DNA of 64,000 bases. Source: Bacillota bacterium. GTDB lineage: Bacteria; Bacillota; Clostridia; Christensenellales; Christensenellaceae. Position numbers and translations under genes: made by a program. Below the pieces are notes generated by a model. It saw only the letters and a list, made by a program, of their open reading frames with translations, ran no database searches and was not told where the DNA came from. The stretch's first letter is position 1. Each line of letters begins with the position of its first letter. This document shows, in pieces, positions 9,201 to 17,766 of this stretch. The stretch lies in the NCBI GenBank assembly GCA_023408315.1, contig JAEYKI010000008.1, forward strand, positions 434,001-498,000, given 5' to 3'.

Positions 9201-10537
9201 ACACGCACACCGCCAATCTCGGTAATGTCGCACGTCAGGGAGGACAGGCCCGTTGTCTCAATGTCAAACACCACATATTCGCCCGAGAACGGGTATGCGC
9301 CCGCCGCCGGGCAGACACCCTTTGTATCGTCCGCCAGGTAGCCTTCCACACCGTATATAATCTTTACACCGTATTTTTTGGCCGCAGAGGCCGCGTCCGG
9401 GAAGGCCTGCACCACGCCGTGGTCTGTTACCGCAACTGCGGAATGCCCCCAGGCCGCCGCGCGCTTTACAATGGAGCCAATATCGCTTACCGCGTCCTGC
9501 GCGCTCATTGTGGTGTGCAAATGCAGCTCCACCCGCTTTACGTTTGCGGCGTCCTTCTTTACAACAGTCTGCTCCGCCTTGCATATGGAATGAACGGCAA
9601 CAGCGTTGTCCCGCTCATATTTTTCATAATAATAGCTGCCCGTCACTTTTACCCATGCGCCCTTGGCAAGCAGCTCGGAGGGCTTGTTTTCCCCTTCCGT
9701 TTTCTCTATAAACCAGCAGACCACCGTGCCTGTCCGGTCGTACAGGCCAAACTTATGCTTGGTGTACATGCCTTCTTTTAAAGAGAGCGATTCCAGGTAT
9801 ACAATCTCCCCCGCCAAAGCACAGTCCACGCCCGGCATCAGGTCCCGCACGGGCATCGCCGGCTCCTTAATCTCCGGAACCTTGCGCGTAATGCCGGGCC
9901 GCGCCCTGCGCTCGGGCCTTTCCTGCCTCGCTTCCTGCACAATGGGCTGCACCGGCGGCAGGTCCTTCCCCTTTTTGCTGTTTTGCTTTTCCAGCTCGCC
10001 TTCCAGGTCGAACATTGGTTTATATTCGGCTTCCGCTTCCTGCGCTTCCTCCGTAAGCTTCGCGGATACGGCAAACTTGAGCCCGTAACAGGATTCCATG
10101 TACTGCCGTATGCGGTCCGCCAGGCCGGAGCGTTCAAACAGCTTGTATGCAAAATCATCCCTGAACGCAAGCTTTATGCTGCCCCCCGCCACGGAGACGG
10201 ACATACCCGCCGCAAACGGAAGAAAGGCCCGCTTTTCGTATACCAGCAGGTCCCGCACATAATTTTCCGCCAGCTTTTCGTCCGCCTCTACCTCCGCCGC
10301 AAATTGTTTCTGGGAAAGGGCAACGGAAATATTGGCCTGTTCCAGCTCTTTTTGGGCCTTTGCGCACAGTTTTAAATACTCCACAGGGTGCAGATGGGTC
10401 TTTGTATTAAAATGTATCAAAAACGAACCGGCCGCCTTACGGAATTCCACACGGTCCAAAGCGATTTGCCTGCTGTATTTTGGGCTTGCGCCCACCGTAT
10501 CCAGTATTTTTTGAATGGCCTGCAGCAATTCTTCCAA
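6233..10537 (-). CDS. polC: DNA polymerase III alpha subunit, PolC type
   Basis: Replicative polymerase of low-GC Gram-positive bacteria, with built-in 3'-5' proofreading. It has 1434 residues, almost the length of the Bacillus enzyme. In order: an N-terminal domain, an OB-fold, a PHP domain split by the exonuclease (LHLHTTMSAQDA near 340), a DEDDh exonuclease (FDIETTG, HNAPFDMGF, HHRAVNDAECTAK), then the polymerase core with GSRGSVGSS, a zinc-binding CPNC...CPQCG pair near residues 905-940, and PDIDLNFSG, which holds catalytic aspartates. The start is TTG at 10535-10537, ten bases after AAGGAG. It forms a single-gene unit separated from ispG by a 329-bp gap filled with repeats. Confidence 0.98.
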   Translation of the reverse strand: MEELLQAIQKILDTVGASPKYSRQIALDRVEFRKAAGSFLIHFNTKTHLHPVEYLKLCAKAQKELEQANISVALSQKQFAAEVEADEKLAENYVRDLLVYEKRAFLPFAAGMSVSVAGGSIKLAFRDDFAYKLFERSGLADRIRQYMESCYGLKFAVSAKLTEEAQEAEAEYKPMFDLEGELEKQNSKKGKDLPPVQPIVQEARQERPERRARPGITRKVPEIKEPAMPVRDLMPGVDCALAGEIVYLESLSLKEGMYTKHKFGLYDRTGTVVCWFIEKTEGENKPSELLAKGAWVKVTGSYYYEKYERDNAVAVHSICKAEQTVVKKDAANVKRVELHLHTTMSAQDAVSDIGSIVKRAAAWGHSAVAVTDHGVVQAFPDAASAAKKYGVKIIYGVEGYLADDTKGVCPAAGAYPFSGEYVVFDIETTGLSSLTCDITEIGGVRVKDGEILDTFQTFVKPSGPVPPGIVALTGITDDMVEKAPRPAQALAAFREFCGSALLVAHNAPFDMGFITRKGRQAGIRFENNWLDNVALCRMAFPTLGKYKLNLMAKHLKIHLDHHRAVNDAECTAKVMLACFAVFEQSGVSDLAALNEYGIKTGSVKGMDMYHMVLLCKNKTGLTNLYRLVSDAHINHYYKKPRMLKSLVQKYREGLLVGTACEQGELYRALLTGKDKEEIHKIASFYDYFEIQPLENNMFLIRSGEARDIEHLQQLNRRIYDLGLEMGKPVVATGDVHFLDAEDQIFRKIIFHTLGFEDTEQAPLYFRTTGEMLEAFSYLGEDEAYEVVVKNTNLIAGQAEEIELFQNETAMPIVEGADEEILTTAYQTAHSIYGDELPEIVETRLKRELDSIISNGFGVLYWSAARLVKKSLSDGYLVGSRGSVGSSLAATMTGITEVNPLPPHYICPNCKHADFDVDKTLYTCGVDLPPKNCPQCGNEYRRDGYDIPFEVFLGINADKVPDIDLNFSGEYQSHAHKYTEELFGADNVFRAGTISSIKDKTAYGYVKKYLDGTNTVAAAAEINRLVEGVSGVKRTTGQHPGGMVIVPKNREIYEFTAVQKPADAESAETITTHFDFNSMHDILIKLDILGHDVPTTIRHLQDLTGMDPLTIPLDDAKTMKLFSSLESLNLAPDQLLGIDVGTLGIPEFGTKFVRQMLKETIPTTMAELVRISGLSHGTDVWVGNAQELIANGTATLKECICTRDDIMNYLVACGVEKRQAFFTMENVRKGKGLKPEMQQAMEEAGVPEWFIDSCKKIKYMFPKAHAVAYVVMAFRIAYCKVHHPQAFYATYFTVHSGEFDCSYVLGGKQGIADNIKKLEAKGNEATANEKNMVTILELANEMYQRGIVFLPVDLNKSDATKFIIEKSGLRMPFLSVPRLGENAARSLARARGEGEFISVEDMKNRAKITSAVVEEMQKLGMLAGVTLTNQLSMFD

Positions 10538-10589
10538 ATCTGCCGCGCTCCTTACTGTTATGATGTTTAATAAATGCAGAAAAATTCTT

Positions 10590-10763
10590 CTTGGCGGCTC
10601 CCCGCCTCCAAACCTCCGGCTAAAGGGTCATTAAACCCTTTAGAATCCCATATGCCCATAATACCGCTTTGCGGTATTATGGAAAATGAATCAGGCCAGC
10701 CTGCCACTGGCATAAAGTATATTTGTTAATCTGATTGCCCAAAACGCTGCAAGGCAGCGTTTT
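10590..10763 (+). repeat. Multi-hairpin intergenic repeat, copy B
   Basis: Five hairpins in a row: GGCGG/CCGCC (10593-10606), TAAAGGGT/ACCCTTTA (10621-10642), an 11-bp perfect stem CATAATACCGC/GCGGTATTATG (10657-10681), GCCAG/CTGGC (10695-10711) and AAAACGCTG/CAGCGTTTT (10741-10763). The same five in the same order and spacing occur on the minus strand at 63.43-63.61 kb. The stems differ in sequence but mostly stay paired. The element fills most of the gap between ispG and polC. I see no ORF in it. Confidence 0.75.
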
Positions 10764-10809
10764 TATAAAAGGATTCTAAGAGTCAAACGGCCCTTAGCGG
10801 GATCAGTGT

Positions 10810-10857
10810 CCCAAAAATCTGTGATTTTGGGGTGAGGATATAAGGGCAGCGCGCCCT
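10810..10857. repeat. Short two-hairpin repeat next to ispG 3' end
   Basis: CCCAAAAATC/GATTTTGGG followed by AGGGC/GCCCT and then CAAA. A similar pair lies at 17.65 kb, and the second hairpin recurs at 44.80 kb. It begins nine bases past the ispG stop codon, so on the minus strand it could also act as a transcript end, although there is no clear T run. Confidence 0.5.
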
Positions 10858-10866
10858 CAAAAAACC

Positions 10867-11916
10867 TTATTGTGTGGCTTCGTCTATCAGCCGTTTCAGT
10901 TCGTCCAGCAAATTGGCCTCAGGCACTTTTTTTAAAATCCGGCCCTGTGCAAACAGCAGGCCGTATCCGCCGCCGCCCGCAACCCCAAGGTCCGCCTCCC
11001 GCGCTTCCCCCGGCCCGTTGACCGCGCATCCCATCACGGCAATGGTGAGCGGCTTGTCCACTCCCGCGGTATAGTCCGATACCTTTTCCGCCAGGCTTTC
11101 AATATCCAGCGTGCACCGCGCGCATGTGGGGCAGGAAATCACCTCCACGCCCTCCTGCCGCAGACCGCAGAAGCGCAGAATCTTTTTTGCGACGGCTATC
11201 TCGCGCACCGGGTCGCCCGTAATGGAAACCCGTATGGTGTCCCCCACGCCTGCCAGCAGCAGGCTGCCAATGCCAATGGCGGATTTAATGGAAGCGTCCA
11301 GATAGGTGCCCGCCTCGGTAACGCCCAGGTGCAGCGGATAAGCCGTGGATTTGGACATCTGCATATACGCGTCCCGGCACACCTTCACATCGGAGGATTT
11401 CAGGGAAACAACAATGTTGTCAAACCCCGCTTCCTCCAGAATCTCTATGTTGCGCATGGCAGCCAGCACCAGCGCCTGCGCGCTGTTGCCGTAGTTCTCC
11501 AGAATGTCGCGCGGAACGGAGCCGGAATTTGCGCCCACGCGAATGGGCACGCCATAGTCCAGGGCCGCGCGCACCACTTCCAGTACGCGGTCCCGGCCGC
11601 CAATATTGCCGGGATTGATGCGTATCTTGTCCGCTCCCGCCTCTATGGCCGCTATCGCAATCCTGTAGTCAAAATGGATATCCGCAATCAAAGGGATGGA
11701 AATGCCCTTTTTAATCTCCGGAATGACACGGGCGCAGTCCATATCATACACTGCTACGCGCGCAAGCCCGCAGCCCGCTTCCGTGAGCGCATGAATCTGC
11801 GCGATGGTAGCGGCTGCGTCCTTTGTGTCCGTTGTAGTCATGGACTGTATGGCGACAGGGTTCACCCCGCCAATCTTTACATGGCCAATGGCAACTTCTT
11901 TGGTGCTTCCGTTCAT
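10867..11916 (-). CDS. ispG: 4-hydroxy-3-methylbut-2-en-1-yl diphosphate synthase (flavodoxin/ferredoxin)
   Basis: Iron-sulfur enzyme of the MEP isoprenoid pathway converting MEcPP to HMBPP. It has 349 residues. The TIM-barrel begins at VNPVAIQSMTTTDT, with IADIHFDYRIA near 95. The C-terminal [4Fe-4S] ligands are visible in SCPTCARC (around 260) and in GCAVNGPGEA (around 305). It is co-directional with rseP and dxr, one base after the rseP stop. Together with dxr and uppS this places several steps of isoprenoid and undecaprenyl-carrier supply in one gene run. Confidence 0.97.
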   Translation of the reverse strand: MNGSTKEVAIGHVKIGGVNPVAIQSMTTTDTKDAAATIAQIHALTEAGCGLARVAVYDMDCARVIPEIKKGISIPLIADIHFDYRIAIAAIEAGADKIRINPGNIGGRDRVLEVVRAALDYGVPIRVGANSGSVPRDILENYGNSAQALVLAAMRNIEILEEAGFDNIVVSLKSSDVKVCRDAYMQMSKSTAYPLHLGVTEAGTYLDASIKSAIGIGSLLLAGVGDTIRVSITGDPVREIAVAKKILRFCGLRQEGVEVISCPTCARCTLDIESLAEKVSDYTAGVDKPLTIAVMGCAVNGPGEAREADLGVAGGGGYGLLFAQGRILKKVPEANLLDELKRLIDEATQ

Positions 11917-11917
11917 A

Positions 11918-12958
11918 TCAACCGCCCGTCAGCCTCCCAATATCCTGGAACGTAAGGTATATGGCAAACCCGAATATCAGCATCAGCCCAATGGTATTCA
12001 AAACGCTCACCACGCGCAGGGGCACGGGCTTGCGCCGCACCGCCTCCACACCCAGCAGCACAATCTGCCCGCCGTCCAGCGCCGGAAAAGGCAGCAGGTT
12101 GATAATAGCCAGATTCAGGCTGATCAAGGCTGATATCTGTAAAAATATATACGCGCCGGATTTAGCCGCCGCTCCAATAATATTTATGGTGCCCACAGGC
12201 CCTGCCAGGTCCTGCACGCCCTGTCCGGTGAAAATAAGAGCCCCCAGCGCAGACAGCATCTGCCGGGTCAAATCGAACAGCCAGGTAAAACTCAGGCCGA
12301 TCGCCTCAAAAAATGAATACTTTACGGGAACCATCTCAATATTAATGCCGATACGCTTGACGCCGTCCTGAACGGCATACGGCACCTTAACGGAGACGCT
12401 CTGGCCGTTTCGCATCACGGTTGTCTCGCTGTATTCGCCCTTGGTATTCTGCTGGGCCTCATACACATCCATCAGAAAATCCACTTTTACGCCGTTTAAC
12501 TGGGTGATCCTGTCTCCTGCCTGCAGGCCTGCGGCCTGCGCGGGCGATCCCGGATTAACGGAAGTTATATTAACGTGATAATCTCCAAAAGCGCATAAAA
12601 ACGCCACAGCCAGAATAAACGCCACCAGCACGTTCATGGCCGGGCCGCAAACAAACGTCCAGAACCTTTGCGATATGCTGGCGTGGTTGAACGCGCCCGG
12701 CTTTTTTTCGTCTCCGTCTTCCTCGCCAAAAAACTTGCAATAGCCGCCAAAAGGCAGACAGCGTATGGAAAACTGGGTTCCGTTGCGCATCATCCTCTTG
12801 TAAATGGCGGGCCCAAAGCCTATGGAAAACTCCAGCACCGTAATACCGGCGCGTTTGGCCGCAATGTAATGGCCCCACTCATGCATCACTACAAAAAATG
12901 TGAGCAACAGCAATCCTATGATTATAGTCCAAACAATATCCAAATAAATGCCCTCCAT
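11918..12958 (-). CDS. rseP: RIP metalloprotease RseP/RasP (site-2 protease family)
   Basis: Intramembrane zinc protease that clips anti-sigma factors and signal-peptide remnants. It has 346 residues with a first membrane helix carrying HEWGH at 26-30 (zinc ligands and catalytic glutamate), a central PDZ domain (GSPAQAAGLQAGDRI near 130-145), and the third zinc-ligand segment LLPFPALDGG near 290, then a last helix. It sits between dxr and ispG, its usual place in Firmicutes. Confidence 0.96.
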   Translation of the reverse strand: MEGIYLDIVWTIIIGLLLLTFFVVMHEWGHYIAAKRAGITVLEFSIGFGPAIYKRMMRNGTQFSIRCLPFGGYCKFFGEEDGDEKKPGAFNHASISQRFWTFVCGPAMNVLVAFILAVAFLCAFGDYHVNITSVNPGSPAQAAGLQAGDRITQLNGVKVDFLMDVYEAQQNTKGEYSETTVMRNGQSVSVKVPYAVQDGVKRIGINIEMVPVKYSFFEAIGLSFTWLFDLTRQMLSALGALIFTGQGVQDLAGPVGTINIIGAAAKSGAYIFLQISALISLNLAIINLLPFPALDGGQIVLLGVEAVRRKPVPLRVVSVLNTIGLMLIFGFAIYLTFQDIGRLTGG

Positions 12959-13008
12959 AAAAAGACCGGTTCCAACTTCCCCCGCAAGCCCAGCCGCGGG
13001 GAACCCGC

Positions 13009-14163
13009 TCAGTTGTATTTACTTAGCAGGTATTCCCTTACCGTATCATTTATATGCAGTATTTCCTCTATCGATTTACAGCTTAACGCACAAAACCGGT
13101 CCATGCTCTCGCCAATCAGTTCCGCAATCTCCAAAAATTGAATTTTTCCCTGTATAAACAGAGCCACAGCCGCCTCGTTCGCCACGTTAAAAATCGTTGT
13201 TGCGGCGCTTTTTTCGCGCAATGCCTCGTATGCCAGGGCAAGGCACCGGAACGTTTCCATATCCGGTTTTTCAAACGTCAACTGCCCAATGGAAACCAGA
13301 TCCAGCGATTTTTCCATCACGAACGGCTCCATACGCGGGAACAGCATTGCCTTCTGCAGGGGCAGATGCATGTCCACAGGGCCCATCTGCGCCAGAATGG
13401 AATGATCCTTAAATTCCACCATGGAATGCACAATGCTCTGCGGATGCACCAGCACCTCTATATTCTCCGCTTCCACACCGTACATATAGTGCGCCTCTAT
13501 TACTTCCAGACCCTTGTTTGCCAGGGTGGCGGAATCAATGGATATCTTTCTGCCCATGGACCAGTTGGGGTGTTTCAGTGCCATTTCAAGCGTCACGTTT
13601 GCAAGGTCGCTCTTCTTTTTGCCGCGGAAAGGCCCGCCGGAAGCGGTGATGAGCAGTTTTTTTACGCCCCGCGTATTATACGAGTCGCCCAGGCACTGGA
13701 ACAGCGCGGAATGCTCGCTGTCCACAGGCAGCACCTGCGTGCCCGTCTCCCGTATGATTTCCAGCACAACGTCGCCTCCGCACACAAGCGATTCCTTGTT
13801 TGCAAGCGCCACGGGAATCCTGTGCCGCAGGCAGGCCGCAAACGTCTCCAGCCCGGCAATGCCATCCACCGCCAGCACAACCAGCTCTGCCCCGCAGTCC
13901 AGCGCAGCCTGCACCATCGCCTTGTTTCCCCTGGTAACAACGGGCTTGTAGTCAAGCCCTTCCAGCAGCCGCGCGTCTGCTTCCTCGTTCGTTACAACAA
14001 TATATGGCGGCCTGAACCTGTTTGCTATGCCAAGCAGTTTTTCCATATTCCTGTGCGCGGACACGCACACAACTTCTATGTCATCGGGCAATTTTCCGGC
14101 AACATCCAGCGCCTGGCTTCCTACCGATCCCGTAGCCCCCAATATTGCTATTCTTTTCCTCAA
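13009..14163 (-). CDS. dxr: 1-deoxy-D-xylulose 5-phosphate reductoisomerase
   Basis: NADPH-dependent enzyme making MEP from DXP, the first committed step of the MEP pathway. I place the start at TTG (14161-14163), seven bases after AAGGAG. This gives 384 residues starting at the Rossmann motif ILGATGSVGS, the normal family length. The open frame continues upstream into cdsA but that part is a shadow. Substrate and metal-site segments are seen in PVDSEHSALFQ (near 148) and SMGRKISIDSATLANKGLEVIEA-type sequence (near 205-225). It is followed by rseP and ispG. Confidence 0.96.
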   Translation of the reverse strand: MRKRIAILGATGSVGSQALDVAGKLPDDIEVVCVSAHRNMEKLLGIANRFRPPYIVVTNEEADARLLEGLDYKPVVTRGNKAMVQAALDCGAELVVLAVDGIAGLETFAACLRHRIPVALANKESLVCGGDVVLEIIRETGTQVLPVDSEHSALFQCLGDSYNTRGVKKLLITASGGPFRGKKKSDLANVTLEMALKHPNWSMGRKISIDSATLANKGLEVIEAHYMYGVEAENIEVLVHPQSIVHSMVEFKDHSILAQMGPVDMHLPLQKAMLFPRMEPFVMEKSLDLVSIGQLTFEKPDMETFRCLALAYEALREKSAATTIFNVANEAAVALFIQGKIQFLEIAELIGESMDRFCALSCKSIEEILHINDTVREYLLSKYN

Positions 14164-14278
14164 TTCAGTTCTCCTTAAAAACTCATGTCTTCTCCGCAGT
14201 ATCAAGTATACACAATTAAACCGGCAGAAACAACGGGCAGCGCGAATAAAACAGAATCCCGCTGGCTTGCGTCCTTGT

Positions 14279-15139
14279 CTACAGCCAGAGCGCCGCCGAT
14301 GAAACTGCGGCGTAGGCAACAAAATATATATAAACCACCGGCAACGCGAACAAAATGCTGTCCACCCTGTCCAAAACGCCGCCGTGTCCCGGCAGTATCT
14401 TGCCATAATCCTTGATTCCAAAGTACCGTTTCACAAAGGATGCGGCCAAATCTCCAAACTGGGAAACGCCCGCCACCACAGCACCCAAAATCAAAAAGTT
14501 TACCACATCCATCTCCCAGGATAAGGAATGGATCACCAGGCCGCTCGCCATAAGCAGCCAGATCAAAAACGCTGCCATAACGCCGCCCAAAAGCCCCCAT
14601 ACACTTCCGGCCACCGTCTTTTTGGGGCTTATATCCGGGCAAAGTTTTGTTTTTCCAAAGGCGCGCCCAAAAAAGTACGCAAATATATCGCAGAACACCG
14701 TGGGCACAATAGCCATCACCAGCGCAATGGGGTTGGTTCCAAAGAACTGCATGTTTGTAAACTCAAACAGTATCAAATATGCAAACACAATGAATATCTG
14801 CGGATATATAAGCGCGAAAACAGATTTCAGCAGGCTCTCAAAATTATATTTCCGGGAGAACATGGCGATAATAAACAGCGCCACAATGCAGCATGCAAAT
14901 AAAATAAACAAAATGCCCAGGTTCCTTAAATAATACAGCACCGGCAACGAAAGAACCGCAAACGCAAACGGTACGGATTTGACCACTTTAGTGCCGTTCT
15001 GCTCCAGCGCGTGCGTCAGTTCGTACACCCCCACAATGGAAACCAGCGCAAACAGCCCGGCCAGTACCCAGCTTTGCAAAACCAGCGCGGCAATAATCAA
15101 AAGACCAATGGGAATCCCCACAAGAATCCTTGTTTTCAT
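14279..15139 (-). CDS. cdsA: Phosphatidate cytidylyltransferase
   Basis: Integral membrane enzyme forming CDP-diacylglycerol, the precursor of acidic phospholipids. It has 286 residues with about eight predicted membrane helices. The C-terminal family signature is clear: SFVKRYFGIKDYGKILPGHGG, followed by the catalytic aspartate in LDRVDS. The N-terminal helices are packed closely (residues 5-60). It lies between uppS and dxr, a standard order, with about 115 bases to the dxr start. Confidence 0.95.
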   Translation of the reverse strand: MKTRILVGIPIGLLIIAALVLQSWVLAGLFALVSIVGVYELTHALEQNGTKVVKSVPFAFAVLSLPVLYYLRNLGILFILFACCIVALFIIAMFSRKYNFESLLKSVFALIYPQIFIVFAYLILFEFTNMQFFGTNPIALVMAIVPTVFCDIFAYFFGRAFGKTKLCPDISPKKTVAGSVWGLLGGVMAAFLIWLLMASGLVIHSLSWEMDVVNFLILGAVVAGVSQFGDLAASFVKRYFGIKDYGKILPGHGGVLDRVDSILFALPVVYIYFVAYAAVSSAALWL

Positions 15140-15185
15140 CCTTTTCTCCTATCTTTAACCCGGCGGGGAACTCCGCCCGCTTGAA

Positions 15186-15923
15186 CTAAATGGTTCCGTA
15201 ACGCCGCTGCCGCTTCTGGTATTCGGCCAGTGCCTTGATATACTCGTTCTCGTCAAAATCCGGGAACAGAGTGGGCGTAAAATACAGCTCCGAGTAAGCC
15301 ATCTGGTACAGCAAAAAATTACTGATGCGCTGCTCGCCGCTGGTGCGTATGATCAGGTCCGGATCGGGCACCGCGGAAGTGTACAGGCGGTTTGCAAACA
15401 AATTCTCATCTATCTCCTCCACCGCAATCTTCCCGTCCTTTGCGTCCTGCGCTATGCTGCGGGCCGCGCGGATGATCTCTGACCTGGAACCGTAATTCAG
15501 TGCCAGGTTCAGAACCATGCCGCGGTTAAACCGCGTTTTTTCAATGGAGCGGTTTAAAAGGTCCTGCACCGGCTGCGGCAAACCGGCCATATCGCCAATG
15601 GTGCGCACAACCACTTCTTTTCTGTGCATCTCGTCCAGCTCGCGCCCCAGGTATTCCAGCAGAATGGACATCAGCGCGTTCACCTCGTCCTTGGGCCGCT
15701 TCCAGTTCTCTGTAGAAAAGGCATACAGCGTAAGCGCCTTTATGCCAATGTCCGAGCTGTAGCGGATGACCTTTTTTACGTTCACCATCGCGGCCCGGTG
15801 TCCCGCCACGCGGGGCAGCATGCGCTTTTGCGCCCACCGGCCGTTGCCGTCCATAATCACGCCCACATGGCAGGGCAGGCGCTCCATATCCAGATTTGGC
15901 GTCTCATTCTTTTTTTTAAACAT
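15186..15923 (-). CDS. uppS: Undecaprenyl diphosphate synthase (cis-prenyltransferase)
   Basis: Condenses isopentenyl units onto farnesyl diphosphate to give the C55 carrier for peptidoglycan. I choose the ATG at 15921-15923, after a GAGGAG site, giving 245 residues, the family norm. The longer frame upstream adds 29 residues without support. Motifs: HVGVIMDGNGRWA (catalytic Asp), AFSTENWKRP, and the substrate-binding DLIIRTSGEQRISNFLLYQ near the C-terminus. It belongs to the frr-small ORF-uppS-cdsA-dxr run. Confidence 0.96.
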   Translation of the reverse strand: MFKKKNETPNLDMERLPCHVGVIMDGNGRWAQKRMLPRVAGHRAAMVNVKKVIRYSSDIGIKALTLYAFSTENWKRPKDEVNALMSILLEYLGRELDEMHRKEVVVRTIGDMAGLPQPVQDLLNRSIEKTRFNRGMVLNLALNYGSRSEIIRAARSIAQDAKDGKIAVEEIDENLFANRLYTSAVPDPDLIIRTSGEQRISNFLLYQMAYSELYFTPTLFPDFDENEYIKALAEYQKRQRRYGTI

Positions 15924-16010
15924 GCAAACCGTATTCTCCTCACTGTGCGGCCGGGCGCCTGTTTTACTTAAAATTGGCTGCAACGCAAAGTTGCAGCCAC
16001 CCTGTTTCAT

Positions 16011-16223
16011 CTATTCGTTTATTGGAGCCGCCGCGGTTGTCTGAAATGCGCCGGCCGTCAATGCCAGCCTTCCCGCTTTCATCCGCTGGCGCATAACGCG
16101 GACGGAATCCGTATGCTCCAAAGGCTTGCGCGCCGCGCAACAGGAAACCGTGTACGGGATATTCAGCGCGCAAAGCAGATAGCGGGCCTTGTAAAGCTCC
16201 ATGCCCAGCAAACTTGGAATCAA
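16011..16223 (-). CDS. Small conserved-position protein between frr and uppS
   Basis: A 70-codon frame whose TTG start overlaps the frr stop as TTGA, which implies translational coupling. The product starts MIPSLLGMELYKARYLL and contains RVMRQRMKAGRLALTAG, reminiscent of a single small PASTA-like fold (a G-x-x-L/Y-x-x-A helix, then a strand with arginines). I recall small proteins of this kind between frr and uppS in some clostridia, but cannot check it here. An alternative start is the ATG seven codons in. No catalytic motif is visible. No function is assigned. Confidence 0.55.
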   Translation of the reverse strand: MIPSLLGMELYKARYLLCALNIPYTVSCCAARKPLEHTDSVRVMRQRMKAGRLALTAGAFQTTAAAPINE

Positions 16224-16783
16224 ACTTCCATAATCTCCTTTTCCTTGTCCGCCAGAATATCATCAACCTTTTTGATTGTTTTATCCGTCAGCTTCTGCGC
16301 CTCGGATTCCAAATCGTTAAAATCGTCCTCCGTAATCACGCTTGCTTTTTTGTCCTTCTTAAACGCCTCGTTTGCGTCCCTGCGAATGGCACGAACGGCA
16401 ACCCTGGATTCTTCGCCCATTTTGCGCGCCTGCTTCACTATGTCTTTTCTTCTCTCTTCCGTCATTTCCGGAAAAGCCAGGCGGATCACTTTGCCGTCGT
16501 TCGTGGGATTGATGCCCAGCTCAGATTTCTGGATTGCTTTTTCTATCTCATGCAGCATGTTGGCGGCATACGGGGCAATCACAAGCAGCCTGGGCTCCGG
16601 GCTGGAGATATTGGCCATCTGGTTCACCGGCGTGGGCGTTCCGTAATAGTCCACCAGTATCCGGTCCAAAAGCTGGGGGTTCGCCCGTCCCGCACGTATG
16701 GATGCCAGCTCACGTTTAAACGAAGCGATTGTCTTGTCCATCTTTTCGGTCGCTTTTGTTAAAGCGTCATGTTCAACATTCAT
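16220..16783 (-). CDS. frr: Ribosome recycling factor
   Basis: Splits the post-termination ribosome together with EF-G. It has 187 residues, the typical length. The family sequence is evident: LASIRAGRANPQLLDRI near residue 26-42, YYGTPTPVNQMA, and the helical C-terminus with GEESRVAVRAIRRDAN. It starts with ATG at 16783 after a GGAGGG site. It follows pyrH by 80 bases, an order shared across Firmicutes. Confidence 0.97.
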   Translation of the reverse strand: MNVEHDALTKATEKMDKTIASFKRELASIRAGRANPQLLDRILVDYYGTPTPVNQMANISSPEPRLLVIAPYAANMLHEIEKAIQKSELGINPTNDGKVIRLAFPEMTEERRKDIVKQARKMGEESRVAVRAIRRDANEAFKKDKKASVITEDDFNDLESEAQKLTDKTIKKVDDILADKEKEIMEV

Positions 16784-16863
16784 CGATCATCCCTCCTGTT
16801 ACCTTCTATTATTTTAAAACATACAGGTGTAAAGTACAATTGTTTTTTCATGCATATAGGGGA

Positions 16864-17589
16864 TCATATTCCGTTCGAATTGCCGTTAGGGTGAATCAGC
16901 GTCCCCATCTTTTCGCCGGAAATCACCTTTTTAATGCCGTCCTTCTCGTGCAGTCCAAACACAATAATGGGTATGGCGTTGTCCATGCACAGCGTCAGCG
17001 CCGTGTTGTCCATCACCGCAAGGCCGCGGCTGATCACGTCCAGATAGGTAATCTCTTCTATCTTTATAGCGTCCGGATCCGTTTTGGGGTCGCCCGTGTA
17101 CACCGCGTCCACATTTTTGGCAAGCATTAAAAGGTCTGCTTCCATTTCCGCAGCCCTCAGCGCCGCAGCCGTGTCCGTAGAAAAGAACGGGTTACCGGTG
17201 CCGCACGCAAATATCACAATCCTGTTTTTTTCAAGGTGCCGGGTCGCGCGCCGCCGAATGTACGGTTCGGCGATCTGCCGCATTTCAATGGCGGTCTGCA
17301 CGCGGGTCTGCACGCCTTTTTGCTCCAGAATATCCTGCATGGCAAGCGCGTTGATCACGGTCGCCAGCATGCCCATATGGTCCGCCTGCGTGCGGTCCAT
17401 TTCCTTGCCCCTGCCGCGCCAGATGTTGCCGCCGCCCACAATAATGCCTACCTGCACACCCGCCTGCGCCACTTCTATAATCTGGTCCGCCACCGAATGG
17501 ATAATCCCGAAATCAAGAGGCCGGGCCTCTTGGCTGCACAACGCCTCTCCGCTTATTTTGATGATGATCCGTCCGTATTTTGGATCCAT
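16864..17589 (-). CDS. pyrH: UMP kinase
   Basis: Hexameric kinase making UDP from UMP; it belongs to the amino-acid-kinase fold, not the NMP-kinase fold. It has 241 residues: IIIKISGEAL at the N-terminus, IIVGGGNIWRG near 50, the bacterial segment DHMGMLATVINALAMQD near 70-85, and the C-terminal GTLIHP. It stands between tsf and frr. The gap to tsf carries a short hairpin repeat and a terminator, so it is probably a separate transcript. Confidence 0.97.
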   Translation of the reverse strand: MDPKYGRIIIKISGEALCSQEARPLDFGIIHSVADQIIEVAQAGVQVGIIVGGGNIWRGRGKEMDRTQADHMGMLATVINALAMQDILEQKGVQTRVQTAIEMRQIAEPYIRRRATRHLEKNRIVIFACGTGNPFFSTDTAAALRAAEMEADLLMLAKNVDAVYTGDPKTDPDAIKIEEITYLDVISRGLAVMDNTALTLCMDNAIPIIVFGLHEKDGIKKVISGEKMGTLIHPNGNSNGI

Positions 17590-17647
17590 AATATCCTCCT
17601 TTGTATTAAAGGCTTATTTTCAGGGGCGCCGGGCCCTCCTGCCTCCT

Positions 17648-17690
17648 CCCCAAAAACACAGGTTTGGGGAATGCCGAGGGCCATGCCCTC
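17648..17690. repeat. Short two-hairpin repeat between pyrH and tsf
   Basis: CCCCAAA/TTTGGGG (17648-17669) followed by GAGGGC/GCCCTC (17676-17690) and CAAAC. Same layout as the pair at 10.81 kb. Confidence 0.5.
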
Positions 17691-17728
17691 AAACTATATT
17701 TTATCAGAAAATCAGCCGGTTACAATAA

Positions 17729-17757
17729 AAAAGAGAACACAAAATGTGTTCTCTTTT
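17729..17757 (-). terminator. Strong intrinsic terminator after tsf
   Basis: A perfect 13-bp stem with A-rich and T-rich outer arms and an AAA loop lies ten bases past the tsf stop. It ends the rpsB-tsf transcript and could work in both directions. Confidence 0.9.
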
Positions 17758-17766
17758 ATTTTATTC

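Noticed and set aside
9264..9584. Long antisense frames inside polC, lon, rel and other genes
   Set aside because: They are shadow frames caused by GC-rich third positions; none has a start site or recognisable domain.
14164..14421. N-terminal extension of dxr
   Set aside because: The extra 86 codons are rich in Arg and Cys, overlap cdsA in another frame, and a TTG with a good Shine-Dalgarno site starts the protein right at the Rossmann motif.
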